64,000 nucleotides of DNA from Agelas oroides (GCA_949130485.1 OX422183.1:31962640-32026639), one strand, 5' to 3'. Counted from the stretch's first letter, positions 36,093-58,964 are shown. Numbers and translations: made by a program. Notes: generated by a model not told the origin, from the letters alone.

Positions 36093-36457
36093 TAGCCTCG
36101 TTCCCAGGCTCTCCGGAACGCGAAATGTACACGCGTGGAGAGCCTGGTATCTTTTCTACGTAAGCATGACGTAATCGAAATAGGACTAAAACAGAAAGGC
36201 AACGTTTTGCGCGTTGTTCAACCAACTATGCGTTCAACGCTTGGTGTGTATGATATTCAATCCCCGATAACTAGATACATGTAGTAAGTTGGCCGCTACC
36301 TTCGCTCTTTTTCCTGTTCTGAGTCTCGGGTACGCCCACGCACAATTAAGGTCTCTCTACCTTTGAGGGTTCTCATGTGAGAATAAATACCAGGCTCTCT
36401 CCGCATGTACAACTTCAATATCACGTTCCGGAGCGGAGGAGCCTGGGAACGAGGCTA
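36093..36457. mobile_element. TAGCCTCGT foldback element, 365 bp
   Basis: Ends TAGCCTCGTTCCCAGGCTCT and GAGCCTGGGAACGAGGCTA, with a perfect 9-bp duplication CTTAATAGG (36,084-36,092 and 36,458-36,466). The interior matches the 62,125-62,435 copy. Confidence 0.95.
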
Positions 36458-36685
36458 CTTAATAGGCTCAGGAATGCAATTAGTGATCTAAACGTCATGT
36501 GATATTCTAAGCTTGTCCTACCCCTCCCCCGCCCTGAATCGACTCTATACCAGCAGAACAAATAGGAGGCTCAGTGGACATCACCCAAAGAGTGATAGAA
36601 CGCAAATAATTTGTTGTTTCGTTCCCTCTCACATGATAAACGAATTTTTGGGTTAGTGCACACCAAGCTTGCTTGTAATACAGAA

Positions 36686-36940
36686 CAAGACCACATATGA
36701 ACGGGCGGCTAGAGTAAGAGCGTGTAACTCCAATAGAAGCCTATAGTCCGGGCAAGATTATTGAACCATACTAAAAATAGAACACCTGGTCATGTGCTTA
36801 GCAACAAGGGCTTATGTCTATGCACAGCTGCGCAGTACGTGTTACTATATTTAGTACTCGCGGTAAATTCCACCCGGTTTTAAATTTTACATAGTTACAT
36901 GCTCTTAATTACTCTAGCTGCCTGTTCTTATGCACTCTTG
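36686..36940. mobile_element. CAAGAGCGCATAAGAACG-family MITE
   Basis: Left end degenerate (CAAGACCACATATGAACGGG), right end TTCTTATGCACTCTTG; core as in the others. Confidence 0.8.
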
Positions 36941-36949
36941 TACACACTT

Positions 36950-37115
36950 AGGAGACGAGTATAACCTAGCAACGCTCAAAATACTTTGAGACACACTTGC
37001 TAAAAAAAACTGCTGCACGAAAAGTGTTATGCAACAATAATCAATCAATCTCATTGGTCCATACCACATTCTGGACCAGGAACCAGGTTCACCAGACATT
37101 GGTATGAGAATGAGA
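36950..37115. mobile_element. Truncated TAGTCTCGT TIR element
   Basis: Shares ATAACCTAGCAACG, AATCTCATTGGTCC and GGTTCACCAGAC with the full copies at 15,246 and 23,003. A second fragment follows at about 37,375-37,450 (AAATTCGACTTCGTTCACCA). Confidence 0.6.
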
Positions 37116-37597
37116 CGAGATAAGTCCAAGACTTTTGCTCCAAACTTTTATGGCCTGGACACAAAGACAATTCCTGGGCTAGGGCACAATTACACTTAGG
37201 AGACAATTCCAGCCTTGTTCCAAGCCACTCCCAAATTTTATCTTGCAGCCATGGAGAAAAATCTGGGGGTGGTCTGGGAACACTGGCTAGACAACTTCAT
37301 AATATGTAACACATTCATGAAAAAATGATGGGGTAGATATACAAAATTTAAGAAAAATTTTATGTAAAAATTAACAATCTGACAATCTCACTGGTCTTAA
37401 CTACACTTGGGGTAGTAGGCTAGAAATTCGACTTCGTTCACCAAACTAGGACCAGTCGATTAGTTAGCAACTAAGCTTGCTAACTGCAATGTTTGCTTGT
37501 CAACTAGTCGGCACTGAGTTTTAAAAGTAAATTTCATCATTTAGTTTCAGTTTCATAGTGACACTGTTGACGACCAATGGAGAATCCGATCTTAGAC

Positions 37598-38508
37598 AGA
37601 GGAGGTTGGAAGCTAGTAATTAGTGACACGTGCAAGGTAGCAATTAGTGCAACAGAGGAGTATCATATGGGTCATATTATGGTGTTCTCAGCGACTTTTT
37701 CTTGTCACATGGGGTCTGATTTGCGAGCTCAAATCAGATTGCAGAATGCAAAAATGTGTTATGACATGAGCAACCATATTTTGAATCAAATTGGACATTG
37801 AGACGAGGTTACAGCATGCGACTGAAAAAGGAGCCTGAGGCTATTCCCCCCCCCCCCCCACCCCCCAGACATTGGAGCCTGAGGCTATTCCCCCCCCCCC
37901 CCCACCCCCCAGACATTGGAGCCTGAGGCTATTCCTCCCCCACCCCCCCCCCCCACCCTCCAGACATTGGAGCCTTAGGCTATTTCCCCGCCCCCCAGAC
38001 ATTGGAGCCTTAGGCTATCCCCCTCCCCCGCCCCAAGAGGTAGTAATTAGTGATGCGTGCGCAGATAGTAATTAGTGTTATGTGATGACATAATCATACG
38101 GGCTGCCATTGAGGCCCATAGTGAAATGTGAAATCGATTTACACAACGGCACCCTCGCTTGTTCGGAACAAAACTCGCTCAATGAATACTGCCAGGTGAG
38201 CTCTAGATCGACCGCTATGGCATTTTACAATGCACAGAGTAGTCTGAGGGGATTCCCAAGGAACCGCTCAAATGCTTCACTTGTAACGAAGGATTATAGC
38301 GGGCGGTCTAGAGCTCACCTGGCAGTATTCACCGAGTGAGTTTCGTTCTGAACAAGCGAGGGCACCATTGTGTAAATCGATTCACATTTCACTATGGGCC
38401 TCAATGGCCAGCCTGTATGATTACATCATCATGTAGCACTAATTACTACCTCACGTGCATCACTAATTACTAGCTCCCAACCTCCTCCGCCTGTTAGACA
38501 GCAGACAG
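37598..38508. repeat. Long inverted repeat with poly-C arrays
   Basis: The right arm (about 38,280-38,508) mirrors sequence at about 38,040-38,200 (GGCCCATAGTGAAATGTGAA, GCCAGGTGAGCTCTAGA), and its outermost part mirrors 37,598-37,650 (GGAGGTTGGAAGCTAGTAAT). Between the two left pieces lie four copies of a unit ending CAGACATTGGAGCCTGAGGC with C runs of 10-17. Read as a foldback element whose left arm was split by satellite growth. Confidence 0.7.
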
Positions 38509-39034
38509 ACAAGTGCGTGTGAAAACTACGAACGACCAGCCATAAGCGTCACATACAGATGTCACCAAAGAAGCTTCTTTGAAACCTCCAACAAAGGAAG
38601 ATAAGCTAATAACCAATTTGTGAACTAATTGAACACATTAGCGACCAATTAGTTAAATATCAATAGCCGCCAGTCGTTAGGGACTTACCACTGAAGTCTA
38701 AAGCACTCTAGTTCAGGTGGGTCCACAGCACTAAACTCTAGATTCAGTGATAATCTTGGGCGAGGTTTAAACTTGGCGAACTTGCAATTAATCGTTGTTA
38801 CAATGTACTGTAGGGCATTGGGGACTAGCTTGCCGGCTTTTCATTTTCTGGTGGTTCCTGGGTTTTATAGATCCATGGCAACAGCTGGCTTTTCACTTTC
38901 CCCTATTGTGCCTCACAACATCAAATATGTCGTTATACTACAAAAAAATGATTTTACATGAAGTACAGGTGGTGTCTGACCCAGCTATAGAGGAGCATTC
39001 ATTTACTCTCGAGAATACGTTCACAGATTAGCCT

Positions 39035-39175
39035 CATTCCCAGTCTTCCACTAGCCTCATTCCCAGTCCTTCACTAGCCTCATTCCCAGTCCTCCACTGG
39101 CCTCATTCCCAGTCCTCCACTGGCCTCATTCCCAGTCCTCCACTAGCCTCATTCCCAGTCCTCCACTAGCCTTCA
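39035..39175 (+). repeat. TAGCCTCATTCCCAGTCCTC tandem array
   Basis: Six or so 23-bp units of CTAGCCTCATTCCCAGTCC plus TCCA. The unit is the TAGCCTCGT-family end. Confidence 0.9.
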
Positions 39176-39284
39176 TGCAACTTTAGCAAGAATTTGCTCA
39201 AAGGTACTTTTTGACGTTGAAAGGAATTACATTTTGGCTTTAAAGTAGTATATTAGAATTACGAATGCAAATATTTTTAGTGTT

Positions 39285-39286
<2 letters not shown>

Positions 39287-39326
<40 letters not shown>

Positions 39327-39394
39327 CTTTACATGACAAGTTCGTGTCACCTTCTTGCTGTGGAGGCAGCTCGGGGGGGGGGGGGGGGGGGGGT
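39287..39394. repeat. (GT)n and poly-G microsatellites
   Basis: GT run at 39,287-39,324 and an uninterrupted G run of about 22 at 39,372-39,394. Confidence 0.93.
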
Positions 39395-39975
39395 AGGACA
39401 AGCTCACGTGCACTCAGCAATCTGATGATGCAATGATCAGTGAAATTGTCTGATTCCGTACAAGCAGCCCTTATTGAGTACTTTTGTGCAGTTTTCGAGA
39501 GTGGTTTGTGTCGCTAATGCTAAAACATGCACTTTGGTTTGCTGCTGCAATCGGTAACATGCAGTTCTCTCAGCATGGAAGGTGGGCTCACCCATATCCA
39601 GGGATTTCTCCGACTTTCCGACAATGTAGGGATGTTCTACCCCAAGAACAAAAGTGTTCCAAGCATTGATCCCCATAGGTCCCCCGGCAAACTTTGATGC
39701 TATGAGCGCTTACTTGTTTAATCTTTGTAAATCCCCGTGAACTTTCCGCATACCTAAGAATGAAATGTAATTTTTTCATGTGATTCTTAGAGCTTGTCCT
39801 ACCCCTCCCCCCCCTCCCCCCCCCCTCCGAGTAGAGGCAGCTTGCTCAGAGGATGTGTCCATAGGAAAGGAAGCCGAGAGAGACTCTATTTGAACAAGAG
39901 AACTTTGACTTTGTTCACCAGACCATTTCAGATCACCATGGTAACAGGTTTTCTTCGATCCCTCATTATTGAGGC

Positions 39976-40212
39976 CAAGAGCGCATAAGAACGGGTGGCT
40001 TGAATAAGAGCGTGTAACTCCGTAAGATTTGAAAATGGTCGGAATTTACCGCCAGCACTAAAAATAGTAACACGTACTGCGCAGTTGTGTGTAGACATAA
40101 GCCATTGACAGGGTGTTCTATTTATAGTACGGTTCAATAATTTTGACCAGACTATGGGCTTCTATTGGAGTTACACGCTCTTACTCTGGCCATCTGTTCT
40201 TGTGCGCTCTTG
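39976..40212. mobile_element. CAAGAGCGCATAAGAACG-family MITE with clear target duplication
   Basis: Flanked by TTGAGGC at 39,969-39,975 and 40,213-40,219, giving a 7-bp duplication for this family. Confidence 0.92.
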
Positions 40213-40394
40213 TTGAGGCATATGGAGGGTCTAGGAGCTCATTACTCAGTTAACAAGGCATGAAGAGATTTCAGATGTTTTGAGGTGAAAAGGCCGGCAG
40301 TCGCTGGGGTGAACCCAGGACACCCGGGTGCGCGACTGAGGCATTTCAGTACCACCTGTCCAGTACATATAGAAAATATTGTCATAGCTCCGTG

Positions 40395-40512
40395 CAAGAG
40401 CGCATAAGAACGGGCGGCTAGAGTAACAGCGTGTAACGCCAATAGAAGCCCACAGTCCGGTCAAAATTACGGAGTCACACGCTCTTACTCTAGTCGCCCG
40501 TTCTTATGCGCT
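40395..40512. mobile_element. CAAGAGCGCATAAGAACG-family MITE, internally deleted
   Basis: Only about 118 bp: both TIRs are kept but the central part is missing. Flanks CTCCGTG and CTCCATG are near-identical. Confidence 0.85.
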
Positions 40513-40662
40513 CTCGCTCTTGCTCCATGGTAGAGTACTGGCAGCCCTGAGTTTGATTCCTGGCGACTGCCAGCCTTTTCGCTTTCGTCTATTTCACCTC
40601 AAAATCTCTCAGCAGTGCATGGTTATAAATAGCAGTGTTTGTTCACACTTCTTCACTTTCAC

Positions 40663-40777
40663 CCTGATGACGACTGGAGCATTCAGTCGAAACGTCGGCA
40701 AGTTATTTTCTGAGCTCAAGTTGGTAACAGATAATCTTCTCTTCGCTTATGCAGGAGCCAACTGAGAAGCCACTTAA
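40663..40777. mobile_element. GACGACTGGAGCATTCAGTC hairpin repeat, single arm
   Basis: Reads CACCCTGATGACGACTGGAG then CATTCAGTCGAAACGTCGGC and ends with the family outer sequence GCAGGAGCCAACTGAGAAGC. Confidence 0.7.
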
Positions 40778-40827
40778 AAAAAATCTTTATTCCAAAATTA
40801 AGCAATTAAGAGCTAATTAGTCTCATG

Positions 40828-41234
40828 ATGTCAACTCCCAGAATGTCAACTCCCAGAATGTCAACTCCCAGAATATCAACTCCCAAAATATCAACTCCCA
40901 AAATATCAACTCCCAAATTGTCAACTCCCAAATTGTCAACTTCCCAAAATGTCAACTCCCAAAATGTCAACTTTGCAAGATTTTTATTTTAAATGGAGTG
41001 GCAGTCTGCTTCCTCTTGAAGACACCATTCAGCTCTTGTGTGAGGCTTTTTTATACATTAATTCTATTGTGCCAGCCTTCAAGGCGATTATTGCACTGAA
41101 AGTGAGCTTGATAGTGATCAAAACTTCCTGTTTGTGGAGCGGTCTGACAGGTTGTGAAATAACTTATAAATACAGTGCATTTTGTAAAAATATGAAGTTT
41201 TTGAGTTGACAATTTGCGAGTTGACATTTTGGGA
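40828..41234. mobile_element. TIR element with tandem-repeat arms
   Basis: Left arm 40,828-40,978 is about ten 15-bp units (AATGTCAACTCCCAG and variants). The right end reads GAGTTGACAATTTGCGAGTT and GACATTTTGGGA, the inverted unit. The centre has no recognised coding sequence. A related right end recurs at about 41,610-41,630. Confidence 0.65.
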
Positions 41235-42111
41235 CGAACCCCTAGCAACCCATGTTCAGCAGCAATAAAATTTCTTGCTCATGCACTCCACAGTTTCTGC
41301 ATTCAAGACAGACCATATCTGCCGTGCTCAGTAGCAACCACATTGCAGCCACCCACAACATAACACACTCTCCATGTACATCAACATGCACTACACACCC
41401 AGCACTACCCACCCACTGCCTTCCACAACCCTGCTATGCACACAACTAATAAACACAAAGCATAGTTGGCAAAATGGCACAAGATGTAGGGATGGTGTGA
41501 AATTGTTGTGGTGTCATTCCCATCTAGTTTGGTTGGTTTTTGAGAGTTCCATCCGTACATGCGCTTGTTTTCATTCAGAAAACTTTTGTGACTTTGAAAT
41601 TTTAGAGGAGTTGACATTTTGGGATCAACTCCTTAGCAACAAGGCATATGAGACTAGATAGAGTGCAAAAAACCAACGCTCAGCACTGCATCCATTGGTT
41701 ATCATATTTTCTAAGGCCTCTGTTTCCAGCAATCAAGCTTATCTTCAGTTTGGACAGCTGGTCATAGAGATTGGCTGTCTGGCAGGGTGGTCCACTGCAT
41801 GGTCATTAGCCAGTGTGTGGGTGGGTGTGGAATTGAGACACAAGATGGCTGCCATGTCATTAGTGGGGTTTCTGACCTGTCTCTGTATAATCTTGTGCCC
41901 AGACTCCACCCCTCTCTCTCTCTCTCAAGCCAAATTTGTGACTAGCGTAACCTAGCAACGTTCAAAAGATTTTGTGACACATCCACTCCAAAAATGCTCA
42001 GGACAGATGCAAAAATTTTATGGCTGTATGGAAAGTGCTACAATCTCGCAATCTCATTGGTCCTTAATAGACCCAAGAAATTCGACTTCACTTCCAATAG
42101 CCCGTAACTTA
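41235..42111. other. No gene seen; includes a truncated TIR element
   Basis: Positions 41,935-42,100 share GTAACCTAGCAACGTTCAAA, CAATCTCATTGGTCC and CCCAAGAAATTCGACTT with the 15,246 element. Elsewhere no exon is supported. Confidence 0.5.
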
Positions 42112-42605
42112 GCCTCGTACCCAGGCCCACAGAGGAGGAAGAGAAAGGGCCTGGCACAAGGCTACTTGTAACCTAGCCTCGTACCCAGGCCCACAGAGGA
42201 GGAAGAGAAAGGGCCTGGCACAAGGCTACTTGTAACCTAGCCTCGTACCCAGGCCCACAGAGGAGGAAGAGAAAGGGCCTGGCACAAGGCTACTTGTAAC
42301 CTAGCCTCGTACCCAGGCCCACAGAGGAGGAAGAGAAAGGGCCTGGCACAAGGCTACTTGTAACCTAGCCTCGTACCCAGGCCCACAGAGGAGGAAGAGA
42401 AAGGGCCTGGCACAAGGCTACTTGTAACCTAGCCTCGTACCCAGGCACACAGAGGAGGAAGAGAAAGGGCCTGGCACAAGGCTACTTGTAACCTAGCCTC
42501 GTACCCAGGCCCACAGAGGAGGAAGAGAAAGTGCCAGGGAATGAAGCTAGCCTCATACCCAGGCCCACAGAGAAGGAAGAGAAAGTGCCTGGGAACAAGG
42601 CTACC
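42112..42605 (+). repeat. 62-bp tandem array of a foldback element
   Basis: Eight copies at a 62-bp period (42,112, 42,174, 42,236...). Each holds a whole short foldback: TAGCCTCGTACCCAGGC ... GCCTGGCACAAGGCTA. It lies just downstream of the reductase gene. Confidence 0.95.
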
Positions 42606-42845
42606 TGTAACCTAGGCTCTTTCTGTGCTAGCACTAAAAGTGACAGCAAGCTAGGCCAGTGTGAAGGAACAAAACTACGATGGTTCCTTAGAAACGCCAA
42701 TTGTCCACATGATTACATCATTCAGTTAAACTGTAGCACAAATTACTACCACCAATTAGTAGCTTCCTGCGTTCACTGGCTGCAAGGGTTTTGGAATGGT
42801 TTCTCTCCCATCAGCAGGATTCCATTGATATCTGCTTACAAACGG

Positions 42846-42912
42846 GTTCAACCAGAACCAACACAGATGTAATACACCATTTGGTGTACCAGGTGGTTGG
42901 TTTTGGGGTCAT
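42846..42912 (-). promoter_or_regulatory. SECIS-like hairpin candidate in the TXNRD2 3'UTR
   Basis: On the minus strand, about 270 nt after the stop codon, ATGAC is followed by CCAAAACCAAC, a loop of about 33 nt, the complementary GTTGGTTCTGG (one mismatch in 11) and TTGAAC. An ATGA / TGA pair flanking an 11-bp helix is what a SECIS core needs, and a selenoprotein gene must have one. However, no unpaired AA is seen at the usual place at the start of the apical loop, so this is only a candidate. A spliced or more distant SECIS is possible. Confidence 0.25.
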
Positions 42913-43079
42913 ATACAAATGAAACACAAATATGGGCTATACTTACAGCAACCACCTGTGGTAACCATGGTAACAACAACAATGGGAAGGTATCCTACTC
43001 ACGCTTGAACCCCCCCTTCATCCCCCACATTCTCTATGCACCCTCCACACCCACACCCTCCCACACTCTCACCACCTTA

Positions 43080-43100
43080 CCCCCCCCCCCCCCCCCCCCC
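43080..43100. repeat. Homopolymer C/G run in 3'UTR
   Basis: About 20 C on the plus strand (G in the reductase transcript). Confidence 0.9.
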
Positions 43101-43180
43101 TTCCCACCCTCCCATTCTCGCAATCTCAACCATCCCCTACCCCCACTCCACACACCTGTCAGCTGTCCCAAGGCACCCAG

Positions 43181-55558
<12,378 letters not shown>

Positions 55559-55569
<11 letters not shown>

Positions 55570-55589
55570 GCTGCATGTCACGGCTTCAT
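55559..55589 (-). promoter_or_regulatory. Two short upstream ORFs before TXNRD2
   Basis: Minus strand: ATG AAG CCG TGA (55,589-55,578) and ATG CAG CAT GCT CCG TAG (55,576-55,559). The second overlaps the reductase start codon in another frame, so initiation at the main ATG may depend on leaky scanning or a start of transcription downstream of these. Confidence 0.5.
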
Positions 55590-55922
55590 TCCTGTTCCAA
55601 AACCAAGCTCAGAATGGGAACGAGATTACCAAGATGTCATGTGACGTGTGCAGGGAGCAAACCGAAAGCCATGGCACATACAAATGACGGGATGACTCAT
55701 TGACTGAATGATTGAGGCTTGAAGACGAAACTATCCAGGTACTCCCAGCATTTTACAGACTTCAATAGCAGAAAGAATTAATGGCGTCATGCATTCCATC
55801 TTCAGATCAGCCTTATCTAGCTGTCTGTCTACATGTCTGTCTACCTCCCTGTCTGTCTGTCTACCTCCCTGTCTGTCTGTCTACCTCCCTGTCTGTCTGT
55901 CTAGCTAGGTTAAGGAAGAAAC
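55570..55922. promoter_or_regulatory. Shared divergent promoter region TXNRD2 / GSAP
   Basis: 353 bp between the two start codons, so the two genes probably share a bidirectional promoter. Contains TGACTCA at 55,693-55,699 (AP-1/NRF2-type motif), a decayed TAGCCTCGT end (GGGAACGAGATTA near 55,616), and a 20-bp repeat CTACCTCCCTGTCTGTCTGT (55,820-55,900) that probably lies in the GSAP 5'UTR. No TATA box was recognised. Confidence 0.6.
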
Positions 55923-58601
55923 ATGGCTGAAAGTGCACCTGCGCCAACAGAAGAAGCTACAGGGGTAGAGTCGTTGCTACACTTCAAAGAAACGTTTAAC
56001 TTCAGTGAACTTGTTCAAACCTATCTTGTACCTTCAGAGTACAGTGAGGCAGCAGACGAGATACTTCCCAGTGTTAAGTTGATCGGACAGGAGAAGGATG
56101 GTGGCATTTTGTTTGCATGGGATTCACGAAACGAGAATGGAGAGATTGTGACGCAGGTGGGGGTATATCCTCCATTGCGGCCCACATTTCAAGGTGCTTA
56201 CCACCCACTCTACAAGCATGAAGATCGCGTGGATATTTGTGCGGCATCAGTGAACTTTGAAAAGACACTTCTTGCGTTCACTGTTAGGGAAGTAGTCGAG
56301 GATGTATCAACGTACGACACATTTGTAGCAGAGATACAACCTCAGGGAAGAATCTTCACGCTAAACGTGGGAGGGCCTTTGTTCCGTAAACTTCAGTTTC
56401 TTCAGCCGCAGATATCAACTCCCAGAACGCGTATTGGCCGACATCACTACGTCTCTCGTCTCCTGGTTGTAATTCCTGATGAATACATATGTCTGTACCA
56501 GTTTAGAATGCAGGAGGTACGGTTAGGATCTGTTCTAACACAACAGCCAGAACAAGAGGTGATTGCAGAGAATTTCTCCTGGTACCAGTGGGACCCACAA
56601 CCTCAGTGGCTGTACTATGCTCGCTTTGAGTCCACTATGAGCGCACTCCAGGCGTCTGTCAGTGGGAGAAACTCGCTTGTTCTCCATTGTGTCAGTTTTC
56701 CTCCCTCTTCTCAATCTTTTCAGCTTCTTCTCACGGTTTCTCTTCCCTTACCTTACAACCAACAGTTTTATTTACGTTCCACTACCTACTATCCCTCGCC
56801 CTTCGCGTTCACCCCACCAGTACGCGAGACAAACCTCCAAATTCTCCATCGTAAGGATGGGGTTTGGTGTGTTTGTCTGCAGCACTGTACTGGCGTCTTA
56901 CTTACCTCAGACTCAGAGCGCGAGAACTTGGACACCCCACAGGGCAGCAAAATCGATTACTCGGTTTACATCATACACAATGGCTATGTGATGTATGGCC
57001 AGGTCCCACTTGCAGCCCCTGCAAAGGAGAGCTTGTACATTCACTTCATGTTAATGTTGGGCTGCTTTGTTGTTGCCTACGTTCCAGACTTCATGCTTCA
57101 TATCCTCAACGTGGGCCCCGATACCGATCCGTGCCACCATCTCGCTTTTGGTCCAGAACACTCCCCGCAATTTCCAACCCCAAAAGGTACAGAGTTCTTT
57201 GCTTCTGATTCGCCGATTCTTGCTACAACTGCCATTTGTCCGTCTCACAATGCTGCAATGTTGGAGTGTAACTCTGGAGTGATTTTCGAATGTGGGCTCA
57301 ATTTTGCCGGCTTCTTTCAACTCTTCCAAAGCTGCAGCAACCCAGAAATGATGGAACATCTACTTCACCTGATGATCGTTGGTTTCCGACAGCACGGGTT
57401 GGCTCTTTCCATGATGGAGCACATCTGCCAAACACCAATGCAATTGGTCGATCACAGTCTCTTTGCCGAATTCATTGTCGCTTCGGCGTTTGCTAATGTT
57501 CACCTGGATTGTAAACGCTACATAGCGAAACAGCTTCCACTCACGATTTCATCAACGTTTCGTGGGGCTGTGTTCAAAAACGAGGATGGAAGTAAACTGG
57601 CTATGTTCAAGCTCACACCTATGCCAAGTTTTATCAAGCAACTTCTGGTACAGTCTGACCAAAAGCTTGTCTCAGCCAGTGCGGAAGAGCTTATAAACCA
57701 CAAACCACCCGCTGACCAGCCCTTTGAAATGCTCTGCTTCATAGCTGTCACCTCTCAGCCTACAATTGCACGTCTCGATCTTCGAGAGTTGACAGCAGAA
57801 AACTCCAATGATGTCGTCTCGTCTGGCAGTCTAGCTTTACATCAGAAATCGAAAAGAAGCCATGGCAAGAAGGGTACAGCTTCACCAGAGCTTTCACAAC
57901 CCTCCAGGACAGCACGTCTGAGGAGCAAGGTAACCACACTCACACGCTTTTCTCGGGGAAGCAAAAGCCCTGTTTCGCGATCAGTACAAGACCCGCAGGA
58001 GATGCTCAACTTCCTTGACTGTGACCAAAATGAGATTGATCAATTGGCAGCTGTATCCCTCGCCCTTCGTGAAAAGCTTGTAAGCTTCGTTGCTAAGGGC
58101 CTATCGCTGCATTCCAAGAGTACAGGTGTCTACAATGCAGTGACAAACTACCGTCATGAATTGGAGAAACATTCGTGCAAGCTACTTCTTGTGATATGGC
58201 AATCTCTAGGGTTCAGCATGGACAACCATCCTCTGCATTCTACAATCAACCGGAAACCAACCACAAAGGAACAAATTCTCTACGAGTTACTGGAAGGCTA
58301 TCATCTTGCTCACCTAGAGCTGGGATTTCCGCTTCCCCTTGGGTTTCACACGCTTTTAATCTGCATGGGGTACCTCTGCTTAGACTCGACACTGTTTTTA
58401 CAGTACCTCCGAAATGGCGCTTTCACTCCAACACGAAAGTTTGTGGAATTGCTGCTAGCGGACTGTGGCAGGAACAACGAGCAAATTATCTTCCACATTA
58501 TTTGTAACTTGGAGTACTCTCTCTCTCAGTATGCACTCAGGCACTGGCATAACCCAACAATTGAACAGTTAGAAGCTTCCAGTCTGTCAAAGATCTCTTG
58601 A
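55923..58601 (+). CDS. GSAP: Gamma-secretase-activating protein (GSAP/pigeon) homologue, intronless
   Basis: 892 codons in one exon. In vertebrates GSAP is cut to a C-terminal 16-kDa fragment reported to modulate gamma-secretase; the Drosophila relative is pigeon/linotte. Matches remembered from the human protein: a YICLYQFRM segment (about 187-195), IAENFSWYQWDPQPQWLYY (about 213-231, human IAEDFVWAQWD), and a C-terminal domain starting near residue 797 with FPLPLGFHTLL (human LPLPPGFHTLH), followed by a helical tail ending RHWHNP. Residues about 640-690 are a Lys/Arg/Ser-rich, probably disordered insert (KSKRSHGKKG). No signal peptide or clear membrane helix. The start is supported by an in-frame TAA at 55,911 and an AAAC-ATG-G context. 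The lack of introns contrasts with its 19-exon neighbour and may mean intron loss or an old retrocopy that stayed functional. Confidence 0.9.
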   Translation: MAESAPAPTEEATGVESLLHFKETFNFSELVQTYLVPSEYSEAADEILPSVKLIGQEKDGGILFAWDSRNENGEIVTQVGVYPPLRPTFQGAYHPLYKHEDRVDICAASVNFEKTLLAFTVREVVEDVSTYDTFVAEIQPQGRIFTLNVGGPLFRKLQFLQPQISTPRTRIGRHHYVSRLLVVIPDEYICLYQFRMQEVRLGSVLTQQPEQEVIAENFSWYQWDPQPQWLYYARFESTMSALQASVSGRNSLVLHCVSFPPSSQSFQLLLTVSLPLPYNQQFYLRSTTYYPSPFAFTPPVRETNLQILHRKDGVWCVCLQHCTGVLLTSDSERENLDTPQGSKIDYSVYIIHNGYVMYGQVPLAAPAKESLYIHFMLMLGCFVVAYVPDFMLHILNVGPDTDPCHHLAFGPEHSPQFPTPKGTEFFASDSPILATTAICPSHNAAMLECNSGVIFECGLNFAGFFQLFQSCSNPEMMEHLLHLMIVGFRQHGLALSMMEHICQTPMQLVDHSLFAEFIVASAFANVHLDCKRYIAKQLPLTISSTFRGAVFKNEDGSKLAMFKLTPMPSFIKQLLVQSDQKLVSASAEELINHKPPADQPFEMLCFIAVTSQPTIARLDLRELTAENSNDVVSSGSLALHQKSKRSHGKKGTASPELSQPSRTARLRSKVTTLTRFSRGSKSPVSRSVQDPQEMLNFLDCDQNEIDQLAAVSLALREKLVSFVAKGLSLHSKSTGVYNAVTNYRHELEKHSCKLLLVIWQSLGFSMDNHPLHSTINRKPTTKEQILYELLEGYHLAHLELGFPLPLGFHTLLICMGYLCLDSTLFLQYLRNGAFTPTRKFVELLLADCGRNNEQIIFHIICNLEYSLSQYALRHWHNPTIEQLEASSLSKIS

Positions 58602-58640
58602 TCAAATTGTATCGTTTCTTCAAGAAAACTTTTCTGTTGC

Positions 58641-58697
<57 letters not shown>

Positions 58698-58860
58698 ACC
58701 CACCACTAGTATTTGCAGTGCGAACAATAGAACAGTTGATCAAATTCCATCGTTTCTTCCGTGCATTATACTTTTCTTTTGCTGTTCAAGACATGTCTGT
58801 GTGTGTTTGTGTCTGTCTGTGTGTGTGTGGACATACCACTATATAGCATTTGCTGTGCCA
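58602..58860 (+). repeat. Tandem duplication with GT runs in GSAP 3'UTR
   Basis: TTGATCAAATTGTATCGTTT (about 58,599) and TTGATCAAATTCCATCGTTT (58,736) start two diverged copies of about 137 bp. Each contains TTTCTGTTGCTGTTTGTC / TTTTGCTGTTCAAG, a GT run and GTGTGGACCCACCACTA / GTGTGGACATACCACTA. The first copy starts at the last codons of GSAP. Confidence 0.85.
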
Positions 58861-58964
58861 GTATTAATTTGTCCCTATAGCTCATGTGAGCTCAATATAC
58901 ATTTGTCAAGCTGAAGCAGATGAAAAAGTTTATCATGGAGAGTTATGAGTCATAATAAGGGATC

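Noticed and set aside
40657-40777. Active hammerhead ribozyme
   Set aside because: Core spacing has an extra base between CTGATGA and the helix-II/GAAA junction, so it is kept only as a hammerhead-like pattern.
56074-58507. Other open frames inside GSAP
   Set aside because: Shadows of the 892-codon frame, which alone shows homology, an upstream in-frame stop and a good start context.
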